NCBI GenBank assembly: GCA_004835665.1
Contig: RBKR01000023.1
Location: 496,001-560,000 of the forward strand
Reading direction: 5' to 3'
DNA length: 64,000 bases
Source of the DNA: Phoma sp. XZ068
Lineage: Eukaryota > Ascomycota > Dothideomycetes > Pleosporales > Didymellaceae
Below are positions 54,064 to 64,000 of this stretch, in pieces. Under the pieces are notes generated by a model. It did no database searches. It was not told the DNA's origin and worked only from the letters and a program-made list of their open reading frames with translations. Each line of letters opens with the position of its first letter. Within the stretch, counting starts at the first letter, position 1. Made by a program: the position numbers and the translations under genes.

Positions 54064-54995
54064 ATGGCTTCTGGATACGGACTTGCTGGCGGTACGTATG
54101 CGCAATTGCCCCTAGGGATCGAGGAGCGACTTTGGAGGCGGCGGAGCACAAGGAGCGGGCGCAATGGCAGGATGAACACCCACGACATTATCACGAGAAC
54201 GGCGACTACGACATGACAGCGACGACGACATCCGGTTGTTTGGATTCCTATACATTAAGAGACTGCTGTGGCAGTTTCTTTGTGTAGTGTGAGCCAGACA
54301 CTGCCAACACAAATCGCCGCAACGGCTTCACGACGTACGGAGGCCCAAATCCCACGACGATGAGGGCACCACAATAACCCGCTCAAGAGTCGCCAACACC
54401 ACGAGAGAAATCTCCTCGCAAACCCTCGAACAGAAAAACGCACTAGAATCCGTCGGCGGCCAATTATCCAGAGATACTCCCGCGCTCCGATCCGCCACGC
54501 TGCAACGCTCTCCAAAGCCGCTCCTCGCTACAAATCACAGTCTGAGCAATACAATGTAAAAACTCTACTAACACCTACCACCAGGCCCCTCGCGCTGCTT
54601 CCCCTTCTGGCAAGAAGTCCTCGCCTGCTACGTCACCAACACAAACGCCGAGGACGACAGCGGCAAGGCGAAATGCGTCCCCGTTCTTGAGGACTACTAC
54701 GAGTGTCTGCACCACAAGAAGGAGGTACGTCTTTGAAACACCTGCTTATTCCCCTTCCCAGACAAAATACCGCACCTCGATACTTCTCGAGTATGGAAAG
54801 TGCACGCTAATGGTTCATTGGTAGGCTGCACGCACCCTCGCCCTCCAAGCCGCGTACCGCAAGGCCGAAGCAAACATAAAGCGCGACGACGCGCCCTCGG
54901 CGGGCGAGATACGGAGACTCGGGGTGTTGGATGCTCCTCTGGAGGAGAAGAACCTCAAGGCGTCCAAGTGGTTCCCGCACAAGGAGATCAACTAG
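54064..54995 (+). CDS. NDUFS5: complex I subunit NDUFS5 (15 kDa, twin CX9C)
   Basis: Exons 54064-54091, 54585-54724 and 54825-54995 encode 112 aa. The first intron (54092-54584, 493 bp) is unusually long for this window; the second is 100 bp. The protein has two CX9C pairs, CFPFWQEVLAC and CVPVLEDYYEC, the Mia40-dependent fold of NDUFS5 on the intermembrane-space side of complex I. The exon-1 ending MASGYGLAGG joins PSRCFPFWQEV in phase, as expected for the family. The C-terminal half (RTLALQAAYRKAEANIKR to KWFPHKEIN) is charged and helical. The 493-bp intron contains a coding-like open frame, discussed in the findings. Confidence 0.9.
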
Positions 54996-55480
54996 AGATT
55001 TTTTGTGGATGGCCAGAGCGGGAAGAACGAGCAAAGGAGAGGACGGGCAATACTGTGTATACCAACCAAACAGACTACGTAAAGTGTGGTGGGATGGACG
55101 GAGCGAGGAAGGATGCAAATGCGATGAATTTCAATTAACTTCTTTTGCCCCTAAGATGGTACTCCATACACTGATCCTGCGACAGCGCTGATCAACTCCG
55201 TACAGAAAGCCGACTGACTCTGGTCGTATATAATATCGTGACATCATAAACAAATGTTCCATCCCATGCGCCATAGTGTAAATCATGTACGCGAAGAGCA
55301 TACACCACCCTGTAAAAAACAGCGTTTTCACTTCTCCTTCGCATTACCGTCCCCGAATATCGTTTCCTGATGTTAATTCTAGCGTCTTGACTGCAGGTTC
55401 GACAAGGTCCAACCATGCAGTCTTTCACCTTTCGAACGAGACTGTTCGGTCAAGTACACATGTCTCACGCCGGAGCTTTC
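54996..55480. other. convergent intergenic region
   Basis: Between NDUFS5 (+) and the forkhead gene (-). Presumably two 3' UTRs. Nothing else is seen. Confidence 0.4.
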
Positions 55481-58045
55481 CTAAATAGCAGAGCGGCCGA
55501 CAACACCATGAGCCTGTGCCATGCTATGGTGGAATGATCCAATCTTCTGGAAGCCCCTGAAATCTGTTAGCACACACCCCAACCACGGGGTACAATGTAA
55601 CACTTACTTCGACAGATCATAGCTCTCCTCCTCCGGCTCATCTTGCTCCTCAAAGCTAGTGAGACTCGCACCTCGCACCATACCGCCCAAACCACTAGGC
55701 CCGAGAACATTAACGTTCGAATTGCTCCTGCTGCGCTGGCTTCCGCCAAGGTCACGACGAGAGACCGGTCTGCTCACAGTGCGACTGGGGCTCTCAGGTC
55801 CAACGTCCTCATCGTCACCAGGCTTGTCGTCGGACGCATCTTGATCCTCGGGCTCAGCACTGCGATCTTCGTCCGGCAGCATCGGAGGCGAACTGGGCTG
55901 CGCAAGTTCCTCTTCGTTATCCTTCTCATCGTGATGAATCTTGGTCGGGCTGAGGTCAATAGGGAATTTGGCAGGGGTGCTGGGCAGATCGACGAATTTC
56001 CAGAATGGGGCCGGGCTGGAAAAGTTCATGTACTGGCTGGGCATTTGGGCGGTGCTAGGAGGTGCGAGGCGAGGCGCATGGCGTGTCACTAGCGGTGTGA
56101 CGAGAGCGTTGTTCATTCTGCTGGCGTCGTGGTTACCTTGTATGTTACTTGTGGCTGCGTCGGAATAGAGAGTGGGCGGTGAATTTGCTGCCTCGCTCTT
56201 CAGGCCGGTTAAGCCAAGACCTTGAACCATTGGCTTGACAGGATCGACGCCAGGTGATGACTCGAGATGCGACCGAGGCTCTTCCGTCTTGATGTACGGG
56301 GGATGACGACCATCGTTACCACCGTAGACGAGACGCTTGGCAGGTGTGACAAAGTTGTTCATCTCCCGGATATTAGGCGACTGTTTCAACCCGCCAAATG
56401 GACGGGAGCCGCGATCGGGTGTAAACGATTCGTTGGGTGCAGGGACGGACGATAAAGGGGGCGTTGCAGAGCGAGGTGGAGACTTCATGCGAGCGACCTG
56501 ATGTCTAGGGTCGCGGTCCAGTGCGCCAACCAAACGCTCTGTAGCTTGAGATGGGTTGCCGAGTGCAGGCGAGCTAGGTCCTGAGCCATCAGGTCGAAAT
56601 CCAATAGCTATCCCACCACCCTTGCGAGGGTTGAGCAGTTGCTTCCTGATGAACTCCTCACGTTCTGAGTCGGCAATTTTCCACTTCATGCCCTTGCCAG
56701 GCTCATCTGTTCGGCGCGCAACTTTCTCAAATGACTTGTTGAGGGAAAGATTGTGACGGATGCTATTTTGCCAACCACCGTTGGTAAAACGGAAGAAAGC
56801 GTACCGTGATTTGATATAGTCATAAATATTGGCCAAGGTGAGCATTTCCTCGTCATTGCTGAGGATGGCCTGGCCGATCAGCTGCGCATAGCTGTATGGT
56901 GGCTTGATGTCCTTGGCCTGGTCATGGCTGTAATCAACCTCATCGGTAGAATCAATCATAACGCCGCGAGAGAAAGTAGCAGGGGAACCTTTGCTGCTAC
57001 GTGGACCGGTCCCCGGTTGAAATGTCAGAGGCGTACCTGGAGGTGGACGACCTGGAGTAGAAGTCATTTGGTTGTAGTAAGCTTGTGACGACTGGTGTTT
57101 GTTTTCGCGGTTCCTGGGGTGGGAAGACGGCGGAAACGGATCATACTGCTCGCGCTTTGGCGTCGGTCCGCTGGGAGCTATGTTGTGCTGCGACCTAGGA
57201 GGTGGGTTGCCGTCGTTGTCAGATTCTCCAGCCTCCTCTCCGTTCGCTTGTCGCAGGAGCATTGGATGGAAATGATCCTCCTGGCTGGCGAGAAGAAACA
57301 ACATTTGTGTGCCCATAATGCTAATGCAAATACCCGAATGCAGCAACTCCACTTGGCCTTTCGTCACATGCACATCGTCCAGTTTGAGCCCGTTGCGACT
57401 GTTCACAATGATGTACCAATTCTGGTCTGCCGAGTCGAAGTAAATCTCAGCGTGTACGCGTGAGACCTGGCGTTCGGGTCCTAGGTCAATGTGGACTCCC
57501 CAGTTCGAGACTGACTGGGCTTCGCTCTGAGGGTGCCCAGGGATGTCAGCCTGCGAGCTGAGTGGCTGCGGACGGATTGTCGAATCTGCACGCCCAATGA
57601 GGATTCGAGTCTCCTGGACGAAGAAGCACCAGTCGCGGGCTGCTATCTTTGCAAAGGCGGCAATATTGTGGCCCTCGTTCTTGCGGGCTTGTAGGTCGTT
57701 TGCATAGTCAATGGCGGCATTCGGCGTGTAGTTCGAAGGGATACCAAGGGCGGCAATGATTCGATTCTGCCTCTCAACGGGGTCTTCGTCGTCGGCGTTT
57801 GGGAGCGTCGTGTTGCTATCGTTGCTGGCAACAGACTCGGTGATACGTGTGCGTGGAGGGTCGGTAGCTGCGGCTGTAGGCTCGTTGCCGTTGAGCTGGT
57901 CTAATGAGTACTTGTTCCCTGAATATTCGGGAACGGAGCCACTCACGCGTCTGCGCTTTCGCGAGGGTGTGGCTATCGAGTCGGCATCAGACTGCGGCTG
58001 GGCGTCAGGCTCCCGGCGGGAACGGAGTCCTACTCGTGGCGGCAT
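55481..58045 (-). CDS. forkhead transcription factor with FHA domain (Fkh1/Fkh2 type)
   Basis: Exons 58045-55608 and 55556-55481 with a 51-bp intron give 837 aa. The FHA domain (residues about 138-252) binds phosphothreonine; its core is WCFFVQETRILIGRAD, QVSRVHAEIYFDSADQNW and VNSRNGLKLDDVHV. The forkhead winged helix (about 380-460) reads KPPYSYAQLIGQAIL, LTLANIYDYIKSRYAFFRF and GGWQNSIRHNLSLNKSFEKV, with the DNA-recognition helix intact. FHA plus forkhead defines yeast Fkh1/2 relatives that drive the G2/M gene cluster. The tail is Ser/Pro/Asp-rich with likely CDK sites (SPPRS, TPAKR). Without splicing the protein would stop at 55604; the intron has a GCTAAC branch site and adds a 26-residue C-terminal piece. 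Confidence 0.93.
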
Positions 58046-59641
58046 CTTGCATAGGCGCGGGTGCTGGAGAGTGTGAAGGTTAGCGAGGCTCCTGCGGATT
58101 TTATGAATGTTTGCTGTTTGCTGCCATGCCGGCAACCGTGGTAGGTAGGGTCTGAGCGAACCATGGCCAGTTGGCCAGTCGCCGTTGCTGAGGGTCTTAT
58201 ATCGCGGGTAGTCGCTGCCATTCAGCGGCCGTGGAAATGTTACACAGGCAATGCAACGCCCAAGGACTGGGCGCGCATGCCGGCGAATATATCAAGCGCA
58301 TGCTGAAGGCGTTGCGCCCGCTCGACTTGCAGCAGCCACGGCTCGGGTTCTTGACGTCGTCGCTGCCCCTCCACCGCAGCGCAGGGAACCTGCTTACCTT
58401 TGGTTTCGAGATCCGCTTCCTTCTACAAATGCGCGATGTGTGCGTCGGAAGTTATTGAGGTTGGCGCAAAGTGGCAGGCGGCGTCGGTGCGTTCGCAAGT
58501 GATGGGGTTGGTAAGTGGGCCGCGGTCGCGGTGGCTCCTACGCACTGGGACGTGTGCCGGTGTTTGTTTTCAGTGACGCGACCGATTGGCGTCGAATGCA
58601 AAACGCAGTGTGAGCGGTTCGCAGAGACGAGACGAAACGACGTCAACTGTCGCGCGCTGTCGAACGCGGTGAGCTATCGATAGGGATAAGATAATCACAG
58701 AGCCGCAGACGTCGAGCTGCAATTGCGCCCGAAATTACTCTCGTAATACTTATCCGTGCGCGTCGCTGAGAACCAGTCACGTGTGTGAGGCGACCATGCA
58801 TTTTCGACAAGTGCGGCGAGGGAACCAAAGATCATTGACAGCTGATAGCCGGAGCAGAGTTTGTCTGGTTGCAAGAAAAGCCCTGGAGGCTGCCCATAGT
58901 CTCGCAGCACCTTCTTTGTTTGCTACATCTCATAAAGCTTCGAGTGTACACAACTGTGCCTCTCCTCTCCCTGACGCAGCCACCCCTTCACAAGCAAACG
59001 GTAGACGCGGCCTTGCATCGCACTCTAGCAAGGAGCGTACCAGCCAGCAAGCCCCTGTAAACACCTGGTGCTTTCGCACGATGCTTCCTGCAATCACACA
59101 AGCCCAGCACCTGTTCCGGGGACATGCCAGCGCTTTGGGCATCGTGGCCCTTTGTTTGTTGCCAGCAATTTCACAGTTGGCCGAACGCGTTTGTTGATGC
59201 TAGTGCGTCATCAACACGCGCGGACATGATGCAACCATCAATACTAAAAATTAGTAACCAAACAGGGAGCTTTATTGGAGAGGCTGGCGATGAACGATAA
59301 ATCTCGCAATCCACGATGCTGCTTTGAGAAAGTAAAGTGGAATGACGAGGTTGGAGGTTGGGTGAGTCTCGCGCCTTTTCGGTCCTTCAAATGGACGTCC
59401 ACCTGGGCCTGATCTACGAGCTTGCACATTCACCAGTAGATGGCCAAGGACAAGGCGTCGTGATTGTAATCGAGTGCAATCACTTAGTCCAGAGTGAGGA
59501 TATAGGAAAGAAACACTGGGCGATGTGTCTTTTTGTAGCAATGATAACATCCAGGAGTATCCAATGTTCTTCTGGCCCAAGACGATATGTGCACAGTACA
59601 TACATGAATGGAGACAGTTGAATGAGCGCGCATTGAATGGC
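58046..59641. other. 1.6-kb intergenic region
   Basis: It lies upstream of the forkhead gene and downstream of the arrestin gene. ORFs such as 58231-58458 and 58781-59197 (+) are short and overlapping and lack recognisable sequence. It probably serves as the forkhead promoter and the arrestin 3' UTR. Confidence 0.4.
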
Positions 59642-62424
59642 TCACACCCAGTCTTCGCGCTCCCGCTCGTCTCTGTTGCCGCTGTTGTTACCCTTCAGCC
59701 ATCCTACACTAGAAGAGGCAACACCTTTCCATCTTTCAACACTTCTCTGCTTGACAAACTGGTACTGGCGTGAACGGCTCCTCTCCAATCGCTGCTTGAA
59801 AGGTGTTTCGCCAGACATGCCCAACCCAGCGAGCTCCATATCATCTCGGACTTCAGCTTCTCTGAAGCCGAGCGCTGGCTCGGCACGTCTCGATGTCGAT
59901 GAGTTGCCCCGGCTTAGCTGATGGTGTTTCGACCCTATCGTCTCATTCGAGCGAACTCTTCGCAACCGATCCTGCAGCTCTGCCGCCTCACCATCGTCAA
60001 CGACCCTGCCCTTCCGATTGGATGGTGGTGTATGATAATCCCAATTCGACTCCATGCGACGCATAGTGTACTTGCGAGGACTATGATCGAGCATCTCTCC
60101 AAGTTCTTGTAGATCTTCGGCTTGTGCTCGTATTCGATCGAGCGATTGCATTCGCGGCGCAGCAAACGCACGGCCTTGAACAGACTGTGAGCGCTTGTGA
60201 TTAAGTCGAGGCGGAGAATGGTCGCGATGGTGAGGGTGTGCGGCGCGCTTTTCTTCAATGGCCATTGCCACCTGTGCAACTGAGTTTGGCACTACATCTA
60301 GAGAATTCTGATGGCTGTCAACAATAGGCGTAATAACTAGGACTTGAATGCCGACTTACCATATGAATAAGGACAATCGGCAACTGAACAGTAACCAGCT
60401 TTCTGTACAAGGTCAGCATGAGGCAGAGTTGGGTTGAACCGAGAGGTTAGAAAACTAACATATGAGCGCTGCCCACGACCACATTTAGAAAATATCGTAC
60501 TTCAAAGTATTTGCCTAGCTGATCAGCGTCTCCTTCACCATGATGCTGACGGTTACTACGTACCGCACTTGACTGTAGCGTGTCCGCGAGGCACTTCCAG
60601 ATCACATATGCGGATACTAGTTTGATGGGATTGTACACTCTGCCATCCGGCGGCGCCATGCTTGACAGTACTTCTGCTGAGAATAGAACGTTCATTATAG
60701 TCGAAAATTCGAGCTTGACCAGCAGACTTCTCCATAGTCGATGCAGCGGCCTACAAATATAATACATCAGCATAACACTAGGATGTCTGAGATTGTTAGC
60801 AAACAAACGTGTTTGTAGCATAGTATGTCCCGCTCCAGTTGCAATTCGATTCTTTTGATAAGTTTGCGGCTGTTGTTCACGATATGTACATCGACGTAGA
60901 TGCTAGTCCCGCTGACCCAAACCTGTCTATGCAGACCTGCCGTTACTCGTACAACTTCAAGGGTAGTGTGACGGGCTTTGATCCATTCGTCTGATGCAGT
61001 GAGAGGACTAGGGAGTGACATAAGAGCTTTCTCAGCTTCCTGCTTGTCAGAATCTTTTCCTAACAGTAGACTACAGCGTACTTACGATCGTACACGGAAA
61101 GGACAGTGACGTCGTCCGAAGTTCTGACGATGTACTGCTTGCCGTGATCACGAATGAGTAGCGATACGCATAACGCGTACCGAATGCGTGCATTTTTCGA
61201 ATGAAAGGGTGGAGGTCCGACGTTGAGTGGTAAGCTCAAATTGAAAGCCAGATTGGTAACGGAGGGCATCAGATGCCAGAACAAATCATTGGAACCGATC
61301 GGCTTTTGGTCGTAGACCATATGTTGTGGTGGTGGGTGGTCTTCGTCGATCAACTCGGTAGCCAAGTTTAGAAAGACACATCGCCTGTTTCCACTCATCT
61401 CTTCTATGCCTAGAAGGTCGATCGATATTCGGGCAATGTCCAGAGTCTTTCTATGGCGTATTCGCTCGGCGTCGTCGATGTTGATCTGGACGGTGCCCTC
61501 GATCGACCCTCCGCCCACGAATATACCGGCCGAGAGGTCTAATCCAAGCTCGATGCGAGGATGACGATGTGAAGGAAACTCGAGAATTTCTTTAGATAGT
61601 GGCTCGCGGATGAATGTTCTGGAAGGTATGCGTCGGTTGTTGTTATTGTGGTCATGAGATGTAGGATCTATTTGGGTAGAGGCATGGCGTAGAGGTGATG
61701 GAGATTGCCCGTGTCGAGGTATGGTATGGCCAGCGCTTCTTGGGGGAGGGCGGGGGAATTTAGGTACTGCGGGTTGCGCAGTGTTTGTAGGTAACCGTTG
61801 CGTTGTTGATGAAGGTAGAGCTGTAGGAGCGTGTCGAGTCCGGGAAGCACTCTGTGCACACGCGCGCGATGAAGAACGAGGTGGGACGCTGCCGGGCGGA
61901 ATGCTGTATATACTGGAAACGCTATTGTTGTCTTCAGGGCTTGGAGTTCTAGAGCATCGACCACGATACATGGATCTACCGCCATTGCTTTCGATACTGT
62001 TCTTTCTATCCGGTTCTCGATTCTCGCCATACCTGATATCGGTGCTCGGGCGACGCCTCGATGCGGCAGAGGCTTTTCGTGAGACTTCCTGTCCGGACGT
62101 GTTTCGAGGCAAGTTGCCGTCCGAGAGAAGTCGTCGTGGTATTGTGTCCGCCAGGCTTGGCTCTGTGAGTTCACGAATGTCAGACAAAGGACGAGTTTTT
62201 GCCCACGAGGGCGTGTGCAATGATGGCGCCCTGGGATCCCCAGAGTTACCGATCATGCCTCCACTGCCAGTAGTTCGACTACCGCCAGATTCAGGGGACG
62301 CTCCGGGCGGTCCACTGGCTCGTTCAAATGAGGGTCGAGTTCCTGGGTATGAAACAGCACCTGGCTGTGACTGCGAGTGACCTGATCCCTTCAGCAGCCG
62401 TCCAGCAAGCCCGGCCAATGTCAT
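59642..62424 (-). CDS. arrestin-domain protein (alpha-arrestin/ART-like)
   Basis: Six exons (62424-61086, 61035-60809, 60750-60564, 60514-60460, 60402-60360, 60307-59642) with introns of 50, 58, 49, 57 and 52 bp encode 838 aa. Residues 1-250 are Ser/Pro/Arg-rich and disordered. The arrestin N-domain begins near EPLSKEILEFPSHRHPRIELGL and includes GGGSIEGTVQIN; the C-domain contains LTASDEWIK, VTAGLHRQVWVSG, YFEVRYFLNVVVGSAH and KLVTVQLPIVLIHM, and the tail begins NSLDVVPNSVAQVAMAIEEK. Alpha-arrestins link membrane transporters to Rsp5-type ubiquitin ligases, but I see no PPxY motif, so a direct Rsp5 contact is uncertain. The 3' splice site of intron 1 is the least certain; exons 2-6 were found from frame and family pattern. 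Confidence 0.88.
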
Positions 62425-64000
62425 TGCAGCCGACTCAACTGCTGCGCTCTCTCTCTGTTGTGATTGCGGGTGACTGTGTGAACGAAGACCTAGAAACGTG
62501 GCAAATCGCGATTATATGGTGACCGAGTGATTGTTGCGGTCTCCGTTACTGCTGAAAACAGGAAAAAAGTCATGTGCGACTATGTCGATGTTGGATATCC
62601 TGGAGGTGGGTGAGTCTGTCGCCTGAGGTCTTCATGGCGGTGTGTAGCATCGAACCGTCAAATGTGATGTTCTCAAAGGTTTGGTAAGTGCGGTCAAGAA
62701 ACATCAGCTAGACTGGGAAGTCCAGACGCGTGCAGAAGACGTAGACTCGCACGCAGGAACTGAGAAGACAGAAACCATGGACCGAGGAGAGGAATGAGCC
62801 AGGATGGAAAGGCAAAGGCATGACAAGTAGCTGCTGCATATCATCTTGCAATCAATTGTATTGCCGCAACTATCGTTGTTGACGGCGTTGTGTTTACTTG
62901 CCAGTACGTCCAGGCAGGAGCAACCACAATTGGATGGTCTCATGCGCGGTATTGAGCCTCATTCATCTACACAACAAGATCGTACCACTCTCCACACAAA
63001 CCTTTGACTTACCTTCTACATGCTAGTGCTTTCAGCGAAGTCTTGCCTTTACCGGGGATTCACTGTTCTATTCCAGAAACAAGTCTGCTGCTTCAGCTAC
63101 TCCTGATGCTGCCAGACGACTCACCCCTCGGGACGCCGCCAAGCAGGACAACACAGTTGTTGATAGAGCATCGGCCCGTCAATATCACGATGCACAATGG
63201 CGGGTACTTTGGACGTGAAACCACCAGTTTCGTACGAGTCTCGACTCTCGAGCTGTGGACCGTGTCAAGATCACCTGTTCTTAGCAGATGCGGCGCATGA
63301 CCTTTTATTGCCCGATTGGGATAGCCGCACTGGACTCTTCCAAGGCGACAGACTTCAAAGAGTGGTTCCAAGTGCGAATTTTCAGCGACCGACGTATCGG
63401 TTAGGCTGCCCTATGGGTGCTTGCGAATCAGAGGCCAGCGCATGCTGACGCCGTTTAAGCGGGGTACAGGCCAAGCACTTCCGCGTGATTACCCCCTGCG
63501 GTGTCCACGGCGTCTATGGTTGTGCATGACAATTTTGAGGTCTGTTTACCAGTACCTTTCAAATGCTCAGGCATGCAAGCCTCACTGGTGCGTGTGGGTG
63601 AATTGCTTGTTGGGAAGGCTCCTCTAAGCATGTCGCAGATGTGCTTTTTCTGCCATCAACAGCAGATCAGATGGCGAATCGTCAGCCTTACAGCGCCAGA
63701 GCCAGGCGTCAGCGCGCAGTGACTTCATGGCCGATGTTCCACGTCTCACAGCGCGTGGCCTCGGTGCAGGGAGCAGGAGCGGCCGAGGTCGTTCTTCCGT
63801 GGGTCGCAGTTCCTCGGTTTCGACAGCGCGGCGTCGTGGAGAGGTGTAAAAAGTTCATGGAGGATGCATCCTATCCGCGCTGGCACCGCACAAGCATCCG
63901 CGACGCCCTTGGGAGCAGGCAGGCTTGATAAAGGTGAGGCTCGCGCTGCTTCCATGGAGAAGCCGGAGATGCTCTACAAACTCTGCCTGGTGGCGCGGGA
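62425..64000. other. arrestin promoter and unresolved right-edge sequence
   Basis: No gene can be assigned firmly. Possible coding fragments on the plus strand are 63197-63448 (84 codons with CGPC and CPMGAC) and an open frame from about 63850 to the edge (MEKPEMLYKLCLVAR near its end). The latter could be the 5' part of a gene continuing beyond the window. ORFs in three frames overlap between 63.5 and 64 kb, which fits a spliced gene but does not prove one. Confidence 0.3.

Noticed and set aside
61060..61085. 26-nt GT-AG option for arrestin intron 1
   Set aside because: It keeps frame but is too short for a spliceosomal intron; a 50-nt version with a CTGAC branch ends in a family-like YDPEKAL sequence.

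Overview
The window looks like a gene-dense chromosomal segment of a filamentous ascomycete (Pezizomycotina). Dothideomycetes is my best guess, from overall protein style rather than from any marker. The evidence is about 30 protein-coding genes in 64 kb, mostly 45-60 bp GT-AG introns with CTAAC/CTGAC-type branch sites, fungal-specific families (Som1, DUF7704, fungal glutaminase A, fungal Med15, Fkh-type FHA-forkhead), and two intron-containing nuclear tRNA genes. I see no transposons, no rRNA and no secondary-metabolite backbone gene. Base composition appears uniform, so nothing suggests recent transfer.

Layout. 1-14.5 kb: the 3' end of an unidentified gene, a secreted GH53 galactanase, tRNA-Val(AAC), glycogenin, a DUG1-type metallopeptidase, mitoribosomal MRPL20, then a compact block with a Rad51-paralogue-like gene head-to-head with SOM1, and TAF8 head-to-head with COX9. 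14.5-25 kb: a 3.2 kb gene-poor stretch, a 4.8 kb MED15-like gene with a 59-residue glutamine run, 2 kb with simple repeats, and a DUF7704 membrane protein. 25-36 kb: F-box/WD40 protein, LURP-one-like protein, F-box protein, NDUFAF5-like methyltransferase, a 34-bp minisatellite, dynactin p62 and an aldo-keto reductase. 37-46 kb: a divergent pair of allantoate-family MFS transporter and TauD/JLP1-type dioxygenase, a (6-4) photolyase/cryptochrome, tRNA-Leu(CAG) and a secreted glutaminase. 46-64 kb: UTP15, a small uncertain ORF, a TALE homeobox plus C2H2 factor, a secreted M14 carboxypeptidase, NDUFS5, an FHA-forkhead factor and a six-exon arrestin-domain protein.

How the genes relate. Most are housekeeping genes. 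Several concern mitochondria: MRPL20, SOM1, COX9, NDUFAF5, NDUFS5, and possibly an organellar form of the DUG1-like peptidase. The clearest functional pairing is the divergent MFS/TauD pair, which fits uptake and oxygenolytic desulfonation of a sulfonate. GH53, glutaminase A and the carboxypeptidase are secreted nutrient-acquisition hydrolases.

I found no convincing new multi-gene system. The points most worth a second look are gene-structure oddities: a frame switch inside glycogenin, an FHA-forkhead stop codon inside a splice donor, an in-frame 45-nt intron in the homeobox gene, a coding-like frame in the long NDUFS5 intron, a presequence-like extension on the DUG1 protein, and a 34-bp minisatellite running up to the dynactin start codon. 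Intron positions were read by eye from splice signals and frame; no RNA evidence was available.
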